DNA of 64,000 nt, taken from assembly GCF_025515305.1 (NCBI RefSeq), contig NZ_JAOPHT010000003.1:310001-374000 (forward strand), read 5' to 3'. The position numbers and the translations under genes were made by a program. The notes under the pieces were generated by a model. That model searched no databases and was not told the DNA's origin. It worked only from the letters and a program-made list of their open reading frames with translations. Shown piece after piece: positions 42,541-51,390 of the stretch (positions within the stretch are counted from its first letter, which is position 1; the number at the start of each line of letters is the position of its first letter). The stretch is from Roseicyclus sediminis. GTDB taxonomy: Bacteria > Pseudomonadota > Alphaproteobacteria > Rhodobacterales > Rhodobacteraceae.

Positions 42541-42855
42541 GTTTTTCACCCTTCCGGTTGATGGTGTCCCCACCCCACTCCCGGCAGGAAGGCGAAGAAG
42601 GCCGGGGGGGAACGTCACGACGCTCAAGTCAGGGCTTGGACCGTGTGAGGGCAACTTGGCGGCAGCGTTTGAAACGGCCTCGAACGGAAGATTGCAAAAA
42701 TTTTGCGCAAATCTGGGCATCTGCCGTTTTTTTGGGCAAGTGCTATACCGACCCTTTTGGCTTCGGCCCTCCACATCCGACTCGATTGCGCCTATGTTTG
42801 CCGCAAAAGAGGCAGGGCCGGGACCGCACCGGACCGAGGCAAAAAGGCAGATGTC
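42541..42855. other. Divergent regulatory region between glnK and the PBP gene
   Basis: About 315 bases with no supported gene. It contains an A/T-rich core (about 42690-42740) unlike the surrounding GC-rich sequence, including the NtrC-like palindrome at 42693-42709. TATACC at 42742-42747 could be a -10 for the PBP gene. No sigma-54 (GG-N10-GC) element with good context was seen for glnK. Confidence 0.45.
42693..42709. promoter_or_regulatory. NtrC-like site (TGC-N11-GCA)
   Basis: TGCAAAAATTTTGCGCA is an imperfect palindrome with the TGC-N11-GCA layout of NtrC sites, about 155 bases upstream of glnK, a nitrogen-controlled operon. The spacing is typical for an enhancer-like site, but a sigma-54 promoter is not evident. 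Confidence 0.4.
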
Positions 42856-45078
42856 ATGAGTAGCTCAGGTTCGGGACGCCGGCCGCCCCCACGGGGCAAA
42901 CGCACCCTCGTTGCCGACCGCCGCACTGCGGCGGCGGCGGCGTCACCCAAGCGTTCCACCTCCGCCAAGGGCGCCTCCAGCGGTTCGGGCGGCCGCAGAC
43001 CGCGCCGCCGCGCGGCCGCCCGCCGCCGTCCCCGCGGTCCGCTCGGCTGGATCGCAGCGGCCTTCCGCCTTGTCTTCCGCGTCTTCTGGGGGCTTGCCTG
43101 GCGCGGCGCGGCGGTCGGTGCCCTGATCCTCGCGCTTGCGACGGGCTACTACTACGCCCAGCTTCCGGACGTGTCGCAGGTGGTGGACGCCCGTTCCCGC
43201 GGGTCGGTCACGATGCTCGACCGCGACGGCAACGTCTTTGCCTGGCGTGGCGACCAGTTCGGCGGCGTGATCGACCCCGCAACGGCGAGCGAGCACCTCG
43301 TGCACGCCGTCGTGGCGACGGAGGATCGCCGCTTCTACCGCCATCTCGGGGTCAGCCCGCGCGGCATCGCCGGCGCCATCCGCATCAACCTGAGCGAGGG
43401 GCGCGGCCCGCTCGAAGGGCACGGCGGCTCCACCATCACGCAGCAGGTGGCCAAGCTCATGTGCCTCGGCGTCGCCTACGACCCGGAGCTGTGGGAGAAC
43501 GAGACCACCTACGAGCAGGACTGCCGCGAGACGACGATCTGGCGGAAGCTGCAGGAAGTGCCCTTCGCCTTCGCGATGGAGCTGCGCTACTCCAAGGACG
43601 AGATCCTGTCGATCTACCTGAACCGGGCCTATCTCGGGGCCGGTACGCGCGGTTTCGAGGCCGCTGCCCAACGCTATTTCGGGGTCTCCGCCGCCGAGGT
43701 GAACCCGCAGCAGGCCGCGATGCTGGCCGGTCTTCTCGTGGCCCCGTCCTACTACGCTCCGACGCGAAACCTCGAACGTGCGCAGCGGCGCGCGGCGACG
43801 GTGCTCGCGCTGATGGAGCAGGAAGGATACCTGACCGCCGAGGAAACCGCGGCCGCGCAGGCCAATCCCGCCACCTTGTCCGAAGCGGCCGAGCAGAACA
43901 TCGGCGGTTTCTTCGCCGACTGGATCATGTCGGAAGGCCCCGATTTCCTGACCCGCGACACGACCGAGGACGTCGTGATCCGCACCACCTTCGACCCGGA
44001 GATGCAGGAAGCCGCCGAGGCCGCGCTGGCCGAGATCTTCGCCAACCAGGTGCGCGAAGGCTCCGAAGCGCAGGCCGCCATCGTCGTGATGAGCGCGGAC
44101 GGCGCGGTGCGCGCCATGGTCGGCGGACGCGACACGCAGGGCGCGGGCCTTTTCAACCGCGCCACCCAGGCGATGCGGCAGACGGGCTCGGCCTTCAAGC
44201 CCTTCGTCTATGCCACGGCGCTCGATCTCGGCTGGCGCTTCGACGACATGATCCTCGATGCGCCGTTGACGATCGAAGTGCCTGGCTCGGGGCCCTATTC
44301 GCCGACGAACTATACCAACGAGTATTACGGCGAGGTCACGCTGACCGACGCGCTCCGGACCTCGCTCAACACTCCGGCGGTCCGGCTCAGCGAGGAGGTC
44401 GGGCGCGACCTGGTGCGCACCGTCGCCGCCGAGTTCGGGATCGAGAGCGATCTCGCCGCTGGCCCGGCGCTGGCGCTGGGCGCTTCCGAATCGACCCTGC
44501 TGGAGATGACGGGGGCGTATGCGGGTATCCTGAACGGCGGCTCGGCGGTGTTGCCCTACGGCGTGCAGGAACTGCGAATCGTCGGCGATGACCGCCCGAT
44601 GTTCGAGCAGCAGTCGGGTCTCCGCGACCGGGTCATCTCGGAAGGTGCGGCGCGGCAACTGACCTACATGATGAGCGTCGCGGTGGCTTCCGGCACGGGG
44701 CGGCGCGCGGCGCTTCCCGACCGGCAGGTGGCGGGCAAGACCGGAACGACGCAGGCCGCGCGCGATGCATGGTTCCTTGGTTTCACGGCCGACTACGTTG
44801 CGGGCGTCTGGATGGGCTACGACGACAACACGCCGCTGTCGGGTGTCACCGGCGGTGGCCTGCCGGCCGACATCTGGCGCATGACGATGGAGCGTATCCA
44901 CGCCGACCTCCCGCCCCGGCCCCTGCCGATGATCGATCCCGCCCTCGAAGCGCGGCAGCCCGAAGTGATCGAGTACCTCCCCGGCGGCACGCAAGTTCAG
45001 GGCGGCGGCCAGCGTCAGCCGGACCTGGCCGAGCGGATCCTCATGGAAGTGCTGGGCGGCCTACTCGGGCGGAACTGA
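42856..45078 (+). CDS. mrcA: Bifunctional class A penicillin-binding protein (PBP1A-type)
   Basis: A 740-aa protein: a very basic, Arg/Ser/Pro-rich cytoplasmic tail (1-65), one membrane helix (about 70-97), a glycosyltransferase domain with Glu156 in ATEDRRFYRHLG and GGSTITQQVAKL, and a transpeptidase domain with Ser445-x-x-Lys448 (GSAFKPF), a SLN motif (TSLNTP) and KTGTT. It polymerises and crosslinks peptidoglycan. The ATG at 42856 gives a complete tail; it is divergent from glnK. Confidence 0.92.
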   Translation: MSSSGSGRRPPPRGKRTLVADRRTAAAAASPKRSTSAKGASSGSGGRRPRRRAAARRRPRGPLGWIAAAFRLVFRVFWGLAWRGAAVGALILALATGYYYAQLPDVSQVVDARSRGSVTMLDRDGNVFAWRGDQFGGVIDPATASEHLVHAVVATEDRRFYRHLGVSPRGIAGAIRINLSEGRGPLEGHGGSTITQQVAKLMCLGVAYDPELWENETTYEQDCRETTIWRKLQEVPFAFAMELRYSKDEILSIYLNRAYLGAGTRGFEAAAQRYFGVSAAEVNPQQAAMLAGLLVAPSYYAPTRNLERAQRRAATVLALMEQEGYLTAEETAAAQANPATLSEAAEQNIGGFFADWIMSEGPDFLTRDTTEDVVIRTTFDPEMQEAAEAALAEIFANQVREGSEAQAAIVVMSADGAVRAMVGGRDTQGAGLFNRATQAMRQTGSAFKPFVYATALDLGWRFDDMILDAPLTIEVPGSGPYSPTNYTNEYYGEVTLTDALRTSLNTPAVRLSEEVGRDLVRTVAAEFGIESDLAAGPALALGASESTLLEMTGAYAGILNGGSAVLPYGVQELRIVGDDRPMFEQQSGLRDRVISEGAARQLTYMMSVAVASGTGRRAALPDRQVAGKTGTTQAARDAWFLGFTADYVAGVWMGYDDNTPLSGVTGGGLPADIWRMTMERIHADLPPRPLPMIDPALEARQPEVIEYLPGGTQVQGGGQRQPDLAERILMEVLGGLLGRN

Positions 45079-45090
45079 GGCGGCGAACGT

Positions 45091-45735
45091 CTAGCCGAAG
45101 TTGCGCAGGTCCGCCGTGAGCCGGTCGATGCTGCCGCCGCGGGCATCGAGCATCGAGCCGATTTCGCTGCGCTCCGAGATCACGAGGCTCACGCCCTCGA
45201 TCAGGATATCGATGAAGCGGCTCTGTCCGCTGCGGTCCCAGACGCGCCAGTCGATGGCGAAGGGCGCCCTGCCCGGGATGCTGACCCGCGAGGCGACCTC
45301 GACATAGCGCGAGGTGGGCCGCGCGCCGGTGACCGTGATCTGGCCGCCGATGAATTCGCGGAACCGCCGGCCATACTTGCGCGCCATGTAGCTTTGGAAA
45401 GCGGAAGAGAAGGCGCTCATCTGTCCGCTCGTCGCCGTGCGCGCCGGCGGGCCGAGGACCGAAGCGGCGATGGTCGGAACATCGCCGTACTCTCGGAAGA
45501 TCCCCTCGAATTCGCGGATCATGGCGGCCTCGCTGCGGCCGGAATTGATGATCGACAGCACGTCCGCGACGACCCTGTTCACCAGCGCGGCCGCCTCATC
45601 GGGGCTCTGCGCCATGGCCTTGCCGGGGCGAGCCAGGCCCGCGCCAAGCGTGACCGCCGCGGCAAGTCCGCCGAGGAACTGGCGCCGTCCTGCGCGCGCC
45701 ATGTCGGAACTGGTCGTGTCGTTCGCTTCTGTCAT
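45091..45735 (-). CDS. mlaC: MlaC-family phospholipid-binding protein
   Basis: A 214-aa periplasmic protein of the MlaC/Ttg2D family with a probable Tat signal (GRRQFLGGLAAAVTLGAG) and the body motifs DVLSIINSGRS, FREYGDVPTIA and FIDILIEGVSLVISERSEIGSML. MlaC shuttles phospholipids between outer-membrane MlaA and the inner-membrane MlaFEDB complex. The mlaA gene is immediately upstream on the same strand (60 bases). The Tat-type twin Arg is unusual for MlaC, though seen in this group. Confidence 0.88.
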   Translation of the reverse strand: MTEANDTTSSDMARAGRRQFLGGLAAAVTLGAGLARPGKAMAQSPDEAAALVNRVVADVLSIINSGRSEAAMIREFEGIFREYGDVPTIAASVLGPPARTATSGQMSAFSSAFQSYMARKYGRRFREFIGGQITVTGARPTSRYVEVASRVSIPGRAPFAIDWRVWDRSGQSRFIDILIEGVSLVISERSEIGSMLDARGGSIDRLTADLRNFG

Positions 45736-45795
45736 GTCTTCGATGTCCTGCCGTCGCGTGCCCCGGTTCCGGACCGGTCAACCGGTCCTCTCGCA

Positions 45796-46710
45796 CTAGG
45801 GGGCGTATGGGTCGAAATACGGATCCGCGTAGGGGTCAAGATAGGGGTCGGCGCCGGCCTCCGGAACACCGGTTTCCCCGCCCGCCACATAGGGATCGGC
45901 GTAGGGGTCGGCCCCGCCTCCACCAAGCTCGAAGCGGCGGTTCTGGAGGTAGAGCGAGCGCAGCGCGGCATAGCTGTCCTCGGACCCGTACAAGATGTCG
46001 TCGATCGCGCCGCCAAGCTCGCTCCGCGTCCCGATGGCACCGAGCGCACGCGCGCCCAGGAGATACGTGCTCTGAGGCGGGTCGACGACATGGCGCAGCG
46101 GGTTCATGGCGAAATCCACGACGCGTCCGACGGAGTCCCGCGTCGTGGAGGGGCCGAGGACCGGCAGGACGTGGTAGTCGCCCTCGCCGACGCCGTAGAT
46201 GTGCAACGTCTCGCCGAAATCGGTCACTTCGGCGGGCAGGCCAAGGGCGGTCGCGGGATCGAAGAGACCGCCGATCCCGACCGTGGAATTGATCGCGAAG
46301 CGCAGCGTGTTCTTCGCCGCGTCGTCGATGCGCAGCTGCAGCAGGTTGTTCAGAACATAGCTCGGTTGACTGAGGTTGGAGGCGAAGTTGCCGACGCCCC
46401 GCCGCACGGGGCGCGGGATCACGTCGCCGTAGGCATTCGCGGCCGGACCGACGAGCGCGCGGTCGAGCGCGACGTTGAAGCGGTGCACCGCGCGGTTCTG
46501 GTCCTCGCTGGCGTCGGCGATCCGGTCGCCCGGCGGCAGCGGGGCAGGGCTACAGGCCGCCAGCGCGGCCAGGGCGAGGCCGAAGAGTGCCGCAAGCCCG
46601 CCACGCGCGGCGGGGACCCTGCGACGCAGAAGGCTGGGCGCTCCGGGGCGCGGCTCGGTCTGTTTGCGGGGCAAGGGCAGCTTTCCCGGATGAGCAGGCG
46701 GTCGCGCCAA
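45796..46710 (-). CDS. mlaA: MlaA/VacJ-family lipoprotein with C-terminal DPY repeats
   Basis: A 304-aa outer-membrane lipoprotein. Signal peptide with lipobox LAAC before SPAPLPPG; MlaA body with RAVHRFNVALDRALVGP, NFASNLSQPSYVLNNLLQ, NSTVGIGGLFDPA and LPVLGPSTTRD. The last 35 residues carry six DPY units in two clusters, not part of MlaA. MlaA removes stray phospholipids from the outer leaflet. The N-terminal 35 residues before the signal core are basic and start from a TTG (46710) with poor ribosome-binding site; no ATG or GTG is in frame, so the true start is uncertain. Confidence 0.85.
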   Translation of the reverse strand: MARPPAHPGKLPLPRKQTEPRPGAPSLLRRRVPAARGGLAALFGLALAALAACSPAPLPPGDRIADASEDQNRAVHRFNVALDRALVGPAANAYGDVIPRPVRRGVGNFASNLSQPSYVLNNLLQLRIDDAAKNTLRFAINSTVGIGGLFDPATALGLPAEVTDFGETLHIYGVGEGDYHVLPVLGPSTTRDSVGRVVDFAMNPLRHVVDPPQSTYLLGARALGAIGTRSELGGAIDDILYGSEDSYAALRSLYLQNRRFELGGGGADPYADPYVAGGETGVPEAGADPYLDPYADPYFDPYAP

Positions 46711-46844
46711 ACCTAGTCCGCTCTGCCGCGCGGGGAAAGACCTGCCCGTCGTGATGCGTCGTCTCGCCCTGCGATGCCCCCGCTCGTTAGCGGTCCGGTA
46801 AGGGGCTTGTGTCAGGTCTGGGCCCGGAAACGGGGCGTGGGCGG

Positions 46845-48608
46845 ATGCAGGACGAGGACAGGGAAACCGGAAGGATGCGCGTCAACGGGCGGGCCCGCTC
46901 CGGCGTGGGCGAGCTGTCCGGTTTCCTTCGGGCGCAGGCCAGGGTCTGGCTTCCGGCTGTCGTCTTCGGCGCGGCCGCCAATATCCTGATGCTGACCGGA
47001 CCGCTCTACATGCTGCAGGTCTATGACCGCGTGCTGTCTTCCCGCTCGGAGGAAACGCTGGCCGCCCTGTCGCTGATCGCGGCATTTCTTTTCGTTGCGC
47101 TGGGCGTCCTCGATCATGCGCGCGGCCGGATCCTCGCGCGGTTGGGCGCACGTCTGCAGGAGGCCTTCGACGACCGCGTTTTCGGTGCGGCGCTCGATCG
47201 AGGAAGCCGGACGGCGGTGGGCGATGCCGCGCAGGCGCCACGGGATCTCGCGACGTTGCGCCGGGCGCTGGGCTCGCCGCTCTCGGTCGCGGCTCTGGAC
47301 CTCCCCTGGGCGCCCCTGTTCGCCGCCCTTGTCTTCGTGTTCCACCCCGCGCTCGGCTTGCTGGCGGCGTCGGGCGCGGTCCTCCTCGTCGGGCTCGCCT
47401 GCCTGGGTCAAAGGCTTGCCTCCGCACCGCTTGGGGAGGAGGAGCGCCTGACGCGCAGGGAACGGCAGATCGCCGCCACCCTCCAGGCCGAGGCCGGTCT
47501 ATTGAGGGGTCTCGGTATGGCGGCCGCGGCGAGGGCGCGCTGGTCGACCGGGCGGCGCGCCGCGCTCGAAGCCGCGATCAGGGCAAGCGACCGGCAGGGT
47601 AATGCCGCCGCGCTCAGCCGGATGTTGCGGTTGATGCTTCAGGCGGCGCTTCTCGGGTTCGGCGCGCTGCTGGTGCTGCGGGGCGAGATAACGGCAGGCG
47701 CGGTCCTGGCCGCGACGATCCTTGTCGGACGCGCACTCTCCCCCGTTGAACAGGTCATCGGCCATTGGGCGCTCGGCGTCGAGGCGGCGATGGCCTGGCG
47801 CCGGCTCGATCGCCTTCTCCGGGAGGTGCCGCAGGCCGCGCCCCGCCTTGGCCTCTCGCGTCCCGACGCTTGCCTGGAGATTGCGGGCCTCGCGGTGACG
47901 CCGCCCGGCGCCGCGCGTCCGGCCCTCGCCGGTGTCAGTTTTCGCCTCACGCCCGGTCGGGTGCTGGGCGTTGCGGGCCCTTCGGGGTCGGGCAAGTCGA
48001 CGCTGCTGCGCGCCGCTGTCGGCATCTGGGCCCCTTGTGCCGGACGGATCCGGCTGGGTGGCGCGCCGCTCGGGCTTCATGATCCCGACGCGTTGGGCCG
48101 CCATGTCGGATACCTTCCCCAGGCGGCGCGGCTCTTTTCCGGAACCGTGGCCGAGAACATCGCCCGGCTCGATCCTTCGCCGGATCCCGGCCTCGTGATG
48201 GCCGCCGCGCGCGAGGCCGGCGCCCACGAGATGATCCTGTCGCTGCCCCGTGGCTATGACACGCCGCTCACCGCGTCGGCGCCGCTTTCTGGCGGGCAGG
48301 TCCAGCTGATCGCGCTCGCCCGCGCGGTTTACGGGCAGCCCGTCTTCCTGGCGCTGGACGAACCCGATGCAGCGCTTGACGCCGAAGGTGCCGAAGCACT
48401 CGCGCGGATGGTCCGGGCCGCGCGGACCGCGAGGCGCGCCGTTCTGCTCTCCGCCCATCGTCCGGGCGCGATCTGGCTTTGCGACGATCTGCTCGTGCTG
48501 CGCGACGGGCGGCCGGTGGCCCTGGGTCCGACGCGCGAGGTCTTGCGCGATATCGGCGCCCTTTCCGTCCAGCCCGAGGACGTGCCCCTGCGGTCGGCCG
48601 TGCGATGA
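46845..48608 (+). CDS. Type I secretion ABC transporter, ATPase-permease (PrtD/LapB-like)
   Basis: About 587 aa. Six-helix ABC membrane domain (about 30-300) without a C39 peptidase or CLD domain, then an ATPase with Walker A GPSGSGKSTLL, Q-loop YLPQAARLF, signature LSGGQVQLIALARA, Walker B FLALDEPDAALD and H-loop SAHRPG. Together with the HlyD-type partner just downstream (ATGA overlap) it forms the inner-membrane part of a type I exporter. No TolC or RTX substrate gene is nearby. Start uncertain: GTG 46809, ATG 46845 or ATG 46875. Confidence 0.85.
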   Translation: MQDEDRETGRMRVNGRARSGVGELSGFLRAQARVWLPAVVFGAAANILMLTGPLYMLQVYDRVLSSRSEETLAALSLIAAFLFVALGVLDHARGRILARLGARLQEAFDDRVFGAALDRGSRTAVGDAAQAPRDLATLRRALGSPLSVAALDLPWAPLFAALVFVFHPALGLLAASGAVLLVGLACLGQRLASAPLGEEERLTRRERQIAATLQAEAGLLRGLGMAAAARARWSTGRRAALEAAIRASDRQGNAAALSRMLRLMLQAALLGFGALLVLRGEITAGAVLAATILVGRALSPVEQVIGHWALGVEAAMAWRRLDRLLREVPQAAPRLGLSRPDACLEIAGLAVTPPGAARPALAGVSFRLTPGRVLGVAGPSGSGKSTLLRAAVGIWAPCAGRIRLGGAPLGLHDPDALGRHVGYLPQAARLFSGTVAENIARLDPSPDPGLVMAAAREAGAHEMILSLPRGYDTPLTASAPLSGGQVQLIALARAVYGQPVFLALDEPDAALDAEGAEALARMVRAARTARRAVLLSAHRPGAIWLCDDLLVLRDGRPVALGPTREVLRDIGALSVQPEDVPLRSAVR

Positions 48609-49918
48609 GCGGCGCCTTGCCCGATCGGAACTGGTCTGCCACCCGCCCCGTGATCATCGGATGCCTTGCGCTGGCCGCGGTGCTTTTCGGCTTCGGCGGC
48701 TGGGCCTCGACGGTGCGCCTGTCCGCCGCCGTCGTCCTTCCGGGCGTGGTCCTGCCGGAGCAGCGTCACATCCTCGTTCAGCACCCTCAGGGCGGCCGCG
48801 TCGAAGCCCTCCTTGTGCGGGAGGGTGACGAAGTGGCGGCCGGGGATGCGCTCCTCCGTCTCGATCCGGCGGACACCGAAGCGGCGCTGGCCCTGGCGCG
48901 GGGCCAGTGGGCGGAATGGCGGGCGCGCCGTGCCCGGCTCGAGGCCGAACGCGACGGCGCGGAGGTCGTGGAGTTTCCGGCCGACCTGCTCAGGATCGCC
49001 GCCACCGACCCGGCCATCGGCGATTTTCTCGAGGGCCAGCATCAGCTTTTCTCCGCCCGTGCCGTCACGCTTCAGGGCGAGTTGGAGCAGCTGGCCGGCC
49101 GGATCGCGCAGGTCGCAGCGCAGATCGACGCCCTGGTCGCGATGGCGCGCGCGACGGCCGATCAGCTCGCCCTGGTCGAGGCCAACCTCGCGCTCCGGGC
49201 CGAGGCGCTGGACCGAGGCCTGGGGCGCCGCGACCCCGTGCTCGTCCTCGAACGCGAGGCCGTCGAACTCCGCGGTCACCTCACCGAGATTGCGGCCCGG
49301 CGCGCCGAGACCGCCGAACGGCGCCACGAGCTGGAACTCGCCGCGCTGCAACGTCGGGCGGCCCGGCGAGAGGCCGCCATCGCCGAGCTGCGCGAGACCC
49401 GCCAGGCCGAGCAGGAGGCCGAGGCGAGACGCGTCGCCCTGGAACGCGCGCTGGAGGGCCTGACGATCCGCGCGCCCGGCGATGGAACGATCCTCGGCCT
49501 TGGCCCCCTTGCCTCCGGTGCGGTGCTGCGCCCCGCCGATACCATCGCCCGTCTCGTGCCGCGGGATGTCCCGATGATCGTGGGCGTGCAAGTCCCGGCG
49601 CATCGCATCGCGGAGATCACCCGCGGCCAGCCGGTGAGCCTGCGTTTGCCCGTGATCGATCCCCGGACACCGCCCGTCCTGTCCGGCCGCGTCACCCTGA
49701 TCTCGGCGGATGCCTTCACTGACCAGAGCGGCGCCTCCGGTGCCCATTTCCGGGTGGAGATCGCGTTCGACCAGGCCATGCTGCCCGCTGCGGTTGAAGA
49801 GGCCCTGGTGCCTGGTCTGCCGGTCGAGGCCTACCTGCAAACCGGCGCCCGGCGCCCGGTGGACTACCTCGTCGAACCGATCGCGGCCTATTTTCGTCGC
49901 GCCCTGCGCGAGAGTTAG
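48605..49918 (+). CDS. HlyD-family type I secretion periplasmic adaptor
   Basis: A 437-aa membrane fusion protein: one N-terminal membrane helix (about 15-40), a lipoyl half-motif VQHPQGGRVEALLVREGDEV, long Ala/Arg/Glu-rich coiled coil (about 90-300) and a second lipoyl half with LEGLTIRAPGDGTILGL, then a beta-barrel with GLPVEAYLQTGARRPVDYLVEPI. Its ATG overlaps the stop of the ABC gene. It would link the ABC exporter to a TolC-type channel encoded elsewhere. Confidence 0.88.
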   Translation: MSGALPDRNWSATRPVIIGCLALAAVLFGFGGWASTVRLSAAVVLPGVVLPEQRHILVQHPQGGRVEALLVREGDEVAAGDALLRLDPADTEAALALARGQWAEWRARRARLEAERDGAEVVEFPADLLRIAATDPAIGDFLEGQHQLFSARAVTLQGELEQLAGRIAQVAAQIDALVAMARATADQLALVEANLALRAEALDRGLGRRDPVLVLEREAVELRGHLTEIAARRAETAERRHELELAALQRRAARREAAIAELRETRQAEQEAEARRVALERALEGLTIRAPGDGTILGLGPLASGAVLRPADTIARLVPRDVPMIVGVQVPAHRIAEITRGQPVSLRLPVIDPRTPPVLSGRVTLISADAFTDQSGASGAHFRVEIAFDQAMLPAAVEEALVPGLPVEAYLQTGARRPVDYLVEPIAAYFRRALRES

Positions 49919-50053
49919 ACACCGACGGCCATCGCCTTCCGCAAACGCCCCGGAAAGCGCACGAGCCGACCCGGGAATGGCTTTCCCTTTCGGCGACCTG
50001 CCGCTAGCCTCCGGCGCGGGACAAGATGGGCCCGAGCAGGGGAGGATTGCAAA

Positions 50054-50521
50054 ATGACGGGACGAATCGAAGCACGGCTGGCCGAGATGGGTGTCACCCT
50101 GCCTGACGCGCCTCCGCCTGCCGCCAACTACGTGCCCCAGGTCGTGGTCGGCGACATCGTCTATGTCTCGGGCCAGGTGGCCATGCGCGACGGCGCCTTC
50201 GTGACCGGCAAGCTTGGCGCCGACATGAGCGTGGAAGACGGCGCCGCCGCCGCGCGGCTGTGCGCGATCAGTCTGCTTGCACAGGTCCGGGCGGCCTGCG
50301 GCGGCGATCTCGACCGTCTCGTGCGGGTCGTGAAGCTGACCGGCTTCGTCAACTCGACCGCCGATTTCGGGGACCAGCCCAAGGTCGTCAACGGGGCCTC
50401 CGATTTCCTCGTCGAGGCGCTGGGCGATGCCGGGCGGCACGCGCGCTCGGCGGTCAGCGCGGCCTCGCTGCCGTTCGGCGTCGCCGTCGAGATCGAGGGC
50501 ATCTTCCAGATACGGAGCTGA
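50054..50521 (+). CDS. RidA/YjgF-family protein
   Basis: A 155-aa protein of the Rid superfamily, longer subgroup: PPAANYVPQVVVGDIVYVSGQVAM opening, LVRVVKLTGFVNSTADFGDQPKVVNGASDFLVEALG and a final HARSAVSAASLPFGVAVEIEGIF. The Arg of ARSAVSA corresponds to the substrate-binding Arg of RidA deaminases acting on enamine/imine intermediates. GGGGAGG lies 7 bases before the ATG. It is followed by a GDPD gene after 21 bases. Confidence 0.88.
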   Translation: MTGRIEARLAEMGVTLPDAPPPAANYVPQVVVGDIVYVSGQVAMRDGAFVTGKLGADMSVEDGAAAARLCAISLLAQVRAACGGDLDRLVRVVKLTGFVNSTADFGDQPKVVNGASDFLVEALGDAGRHARSAVSAASLPFGVAVEIEGIFQIRS

Positions 50522-50542
50522 GCCCTTCCCGGCGTCGCGAAA

Positions 50543-51325
50543 ATGAACCTGCCCCCCGAGTTCCTTGCCGCTCCGATCGCGCACCGCGCGCTCCACGATG
50601 CCGCAAGCGGTATTCCCGAGAACAGCCGCGCCGCCGTGCAACGGGCGGTGCGGGCGGGCTTCGGTATCGAGATCGATGTCCAGCTGTCCGCGGATGGCCG
50701 CGCGATCGTGTTTCACGATGAAACGCTCGACCGACTGACCCATTCGACGGGCGAGGTGCGGGCGCGCACGGTGCGCGAGCTTTCCGACCTGGTGCTGCGT
50801 CGCAGCGAGGAACACATCCCCACGCTGCAGGATATTCTCGCGCTGGTGGCGGGGCAGGTGCCGCTTCTCATCGAGATCAAGGACCAGTCGGGCGGCCTCT
50901 GCGAGGCGGATGATGCGCTGGAACGCGCCGTTTCGGCCGATCTGTCCGGCTACACCGGTCCCGTCGCGGTGATGAGCTTCAATCCCTATGTCGTCGACGC
51001 CATGCGCCGCATCGCGCCGCAAGTGGCGCGCGGCCTCGTGACATGCGGTTTCATCCCTTCGAAGTGGCCCCGGCTTACGCCCGAGACCTGTGCTTCGCTG
51101 CGGTCCATCGCCTCGTTCGGTCGCGTCGGTGCGCGGTTCATCAGCCATGACTGGACCGACCTCGGCAGCCCGCGCGTGGCCGAGTTGAAGGCGCAGGGCA
51201 TCCCGATCCTGTGCTGGACCGTGACATCGCCCCAGATCGAGGCCGAGGCGCGCCGCGTCGCGGACAACATCACTTTCGAAGGCTACATGGCTCGGATTGA
51301 CAGGGGCGCCGACGGACGGGATTGA
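50543..51325 (+). CDS. Glycerophosphodiester phosphodiesterase family protein
   Basis: A 260-aa TIM-barrel GDPD: IAHRALHD and PENS at the N-terminus, EIDVQLSADGRAIVFHDETLDRLT with metal and catalytic residues, LLIEIKDQ, and C-terminal ILCWTVTS. It hydrolyses glycerophosphodiesters to glycerol-3-phosphate and an alcohol. There is no signal peptide, so it is cytoplasmic. Downstream a GNAT gene begins after 65 bases. Confidence 0.9.
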   Translation: MNLPPEFLAAPIAHRALHDAASGIPENSRAAVQRAVRAGFGIEIDVQLSADGRAIVFHDETLDRLTHSTGEVRARTVRELSDLVLRRSEEHIPTLQDILALVAGQVPLLIEIKDQSGGLCEADDALERAVSADLSGYTGPVAVMSFNPYVVDAMRRIAPQVARGLVTCGFIPSKWPRLTPETCASLRSIASFGRVGARFISHDWTDLGSPRVAELKAQGIPILCWTVTSPQIEAEARRVADNITFEGYMARIDRGADGRD

Positions 51326-51390
51326 CCCGCGCCGCGCGCGCCCCATCTGAGATCTTGTTCCCGACATCGCAGCCCACCGGGAGGCACGAC

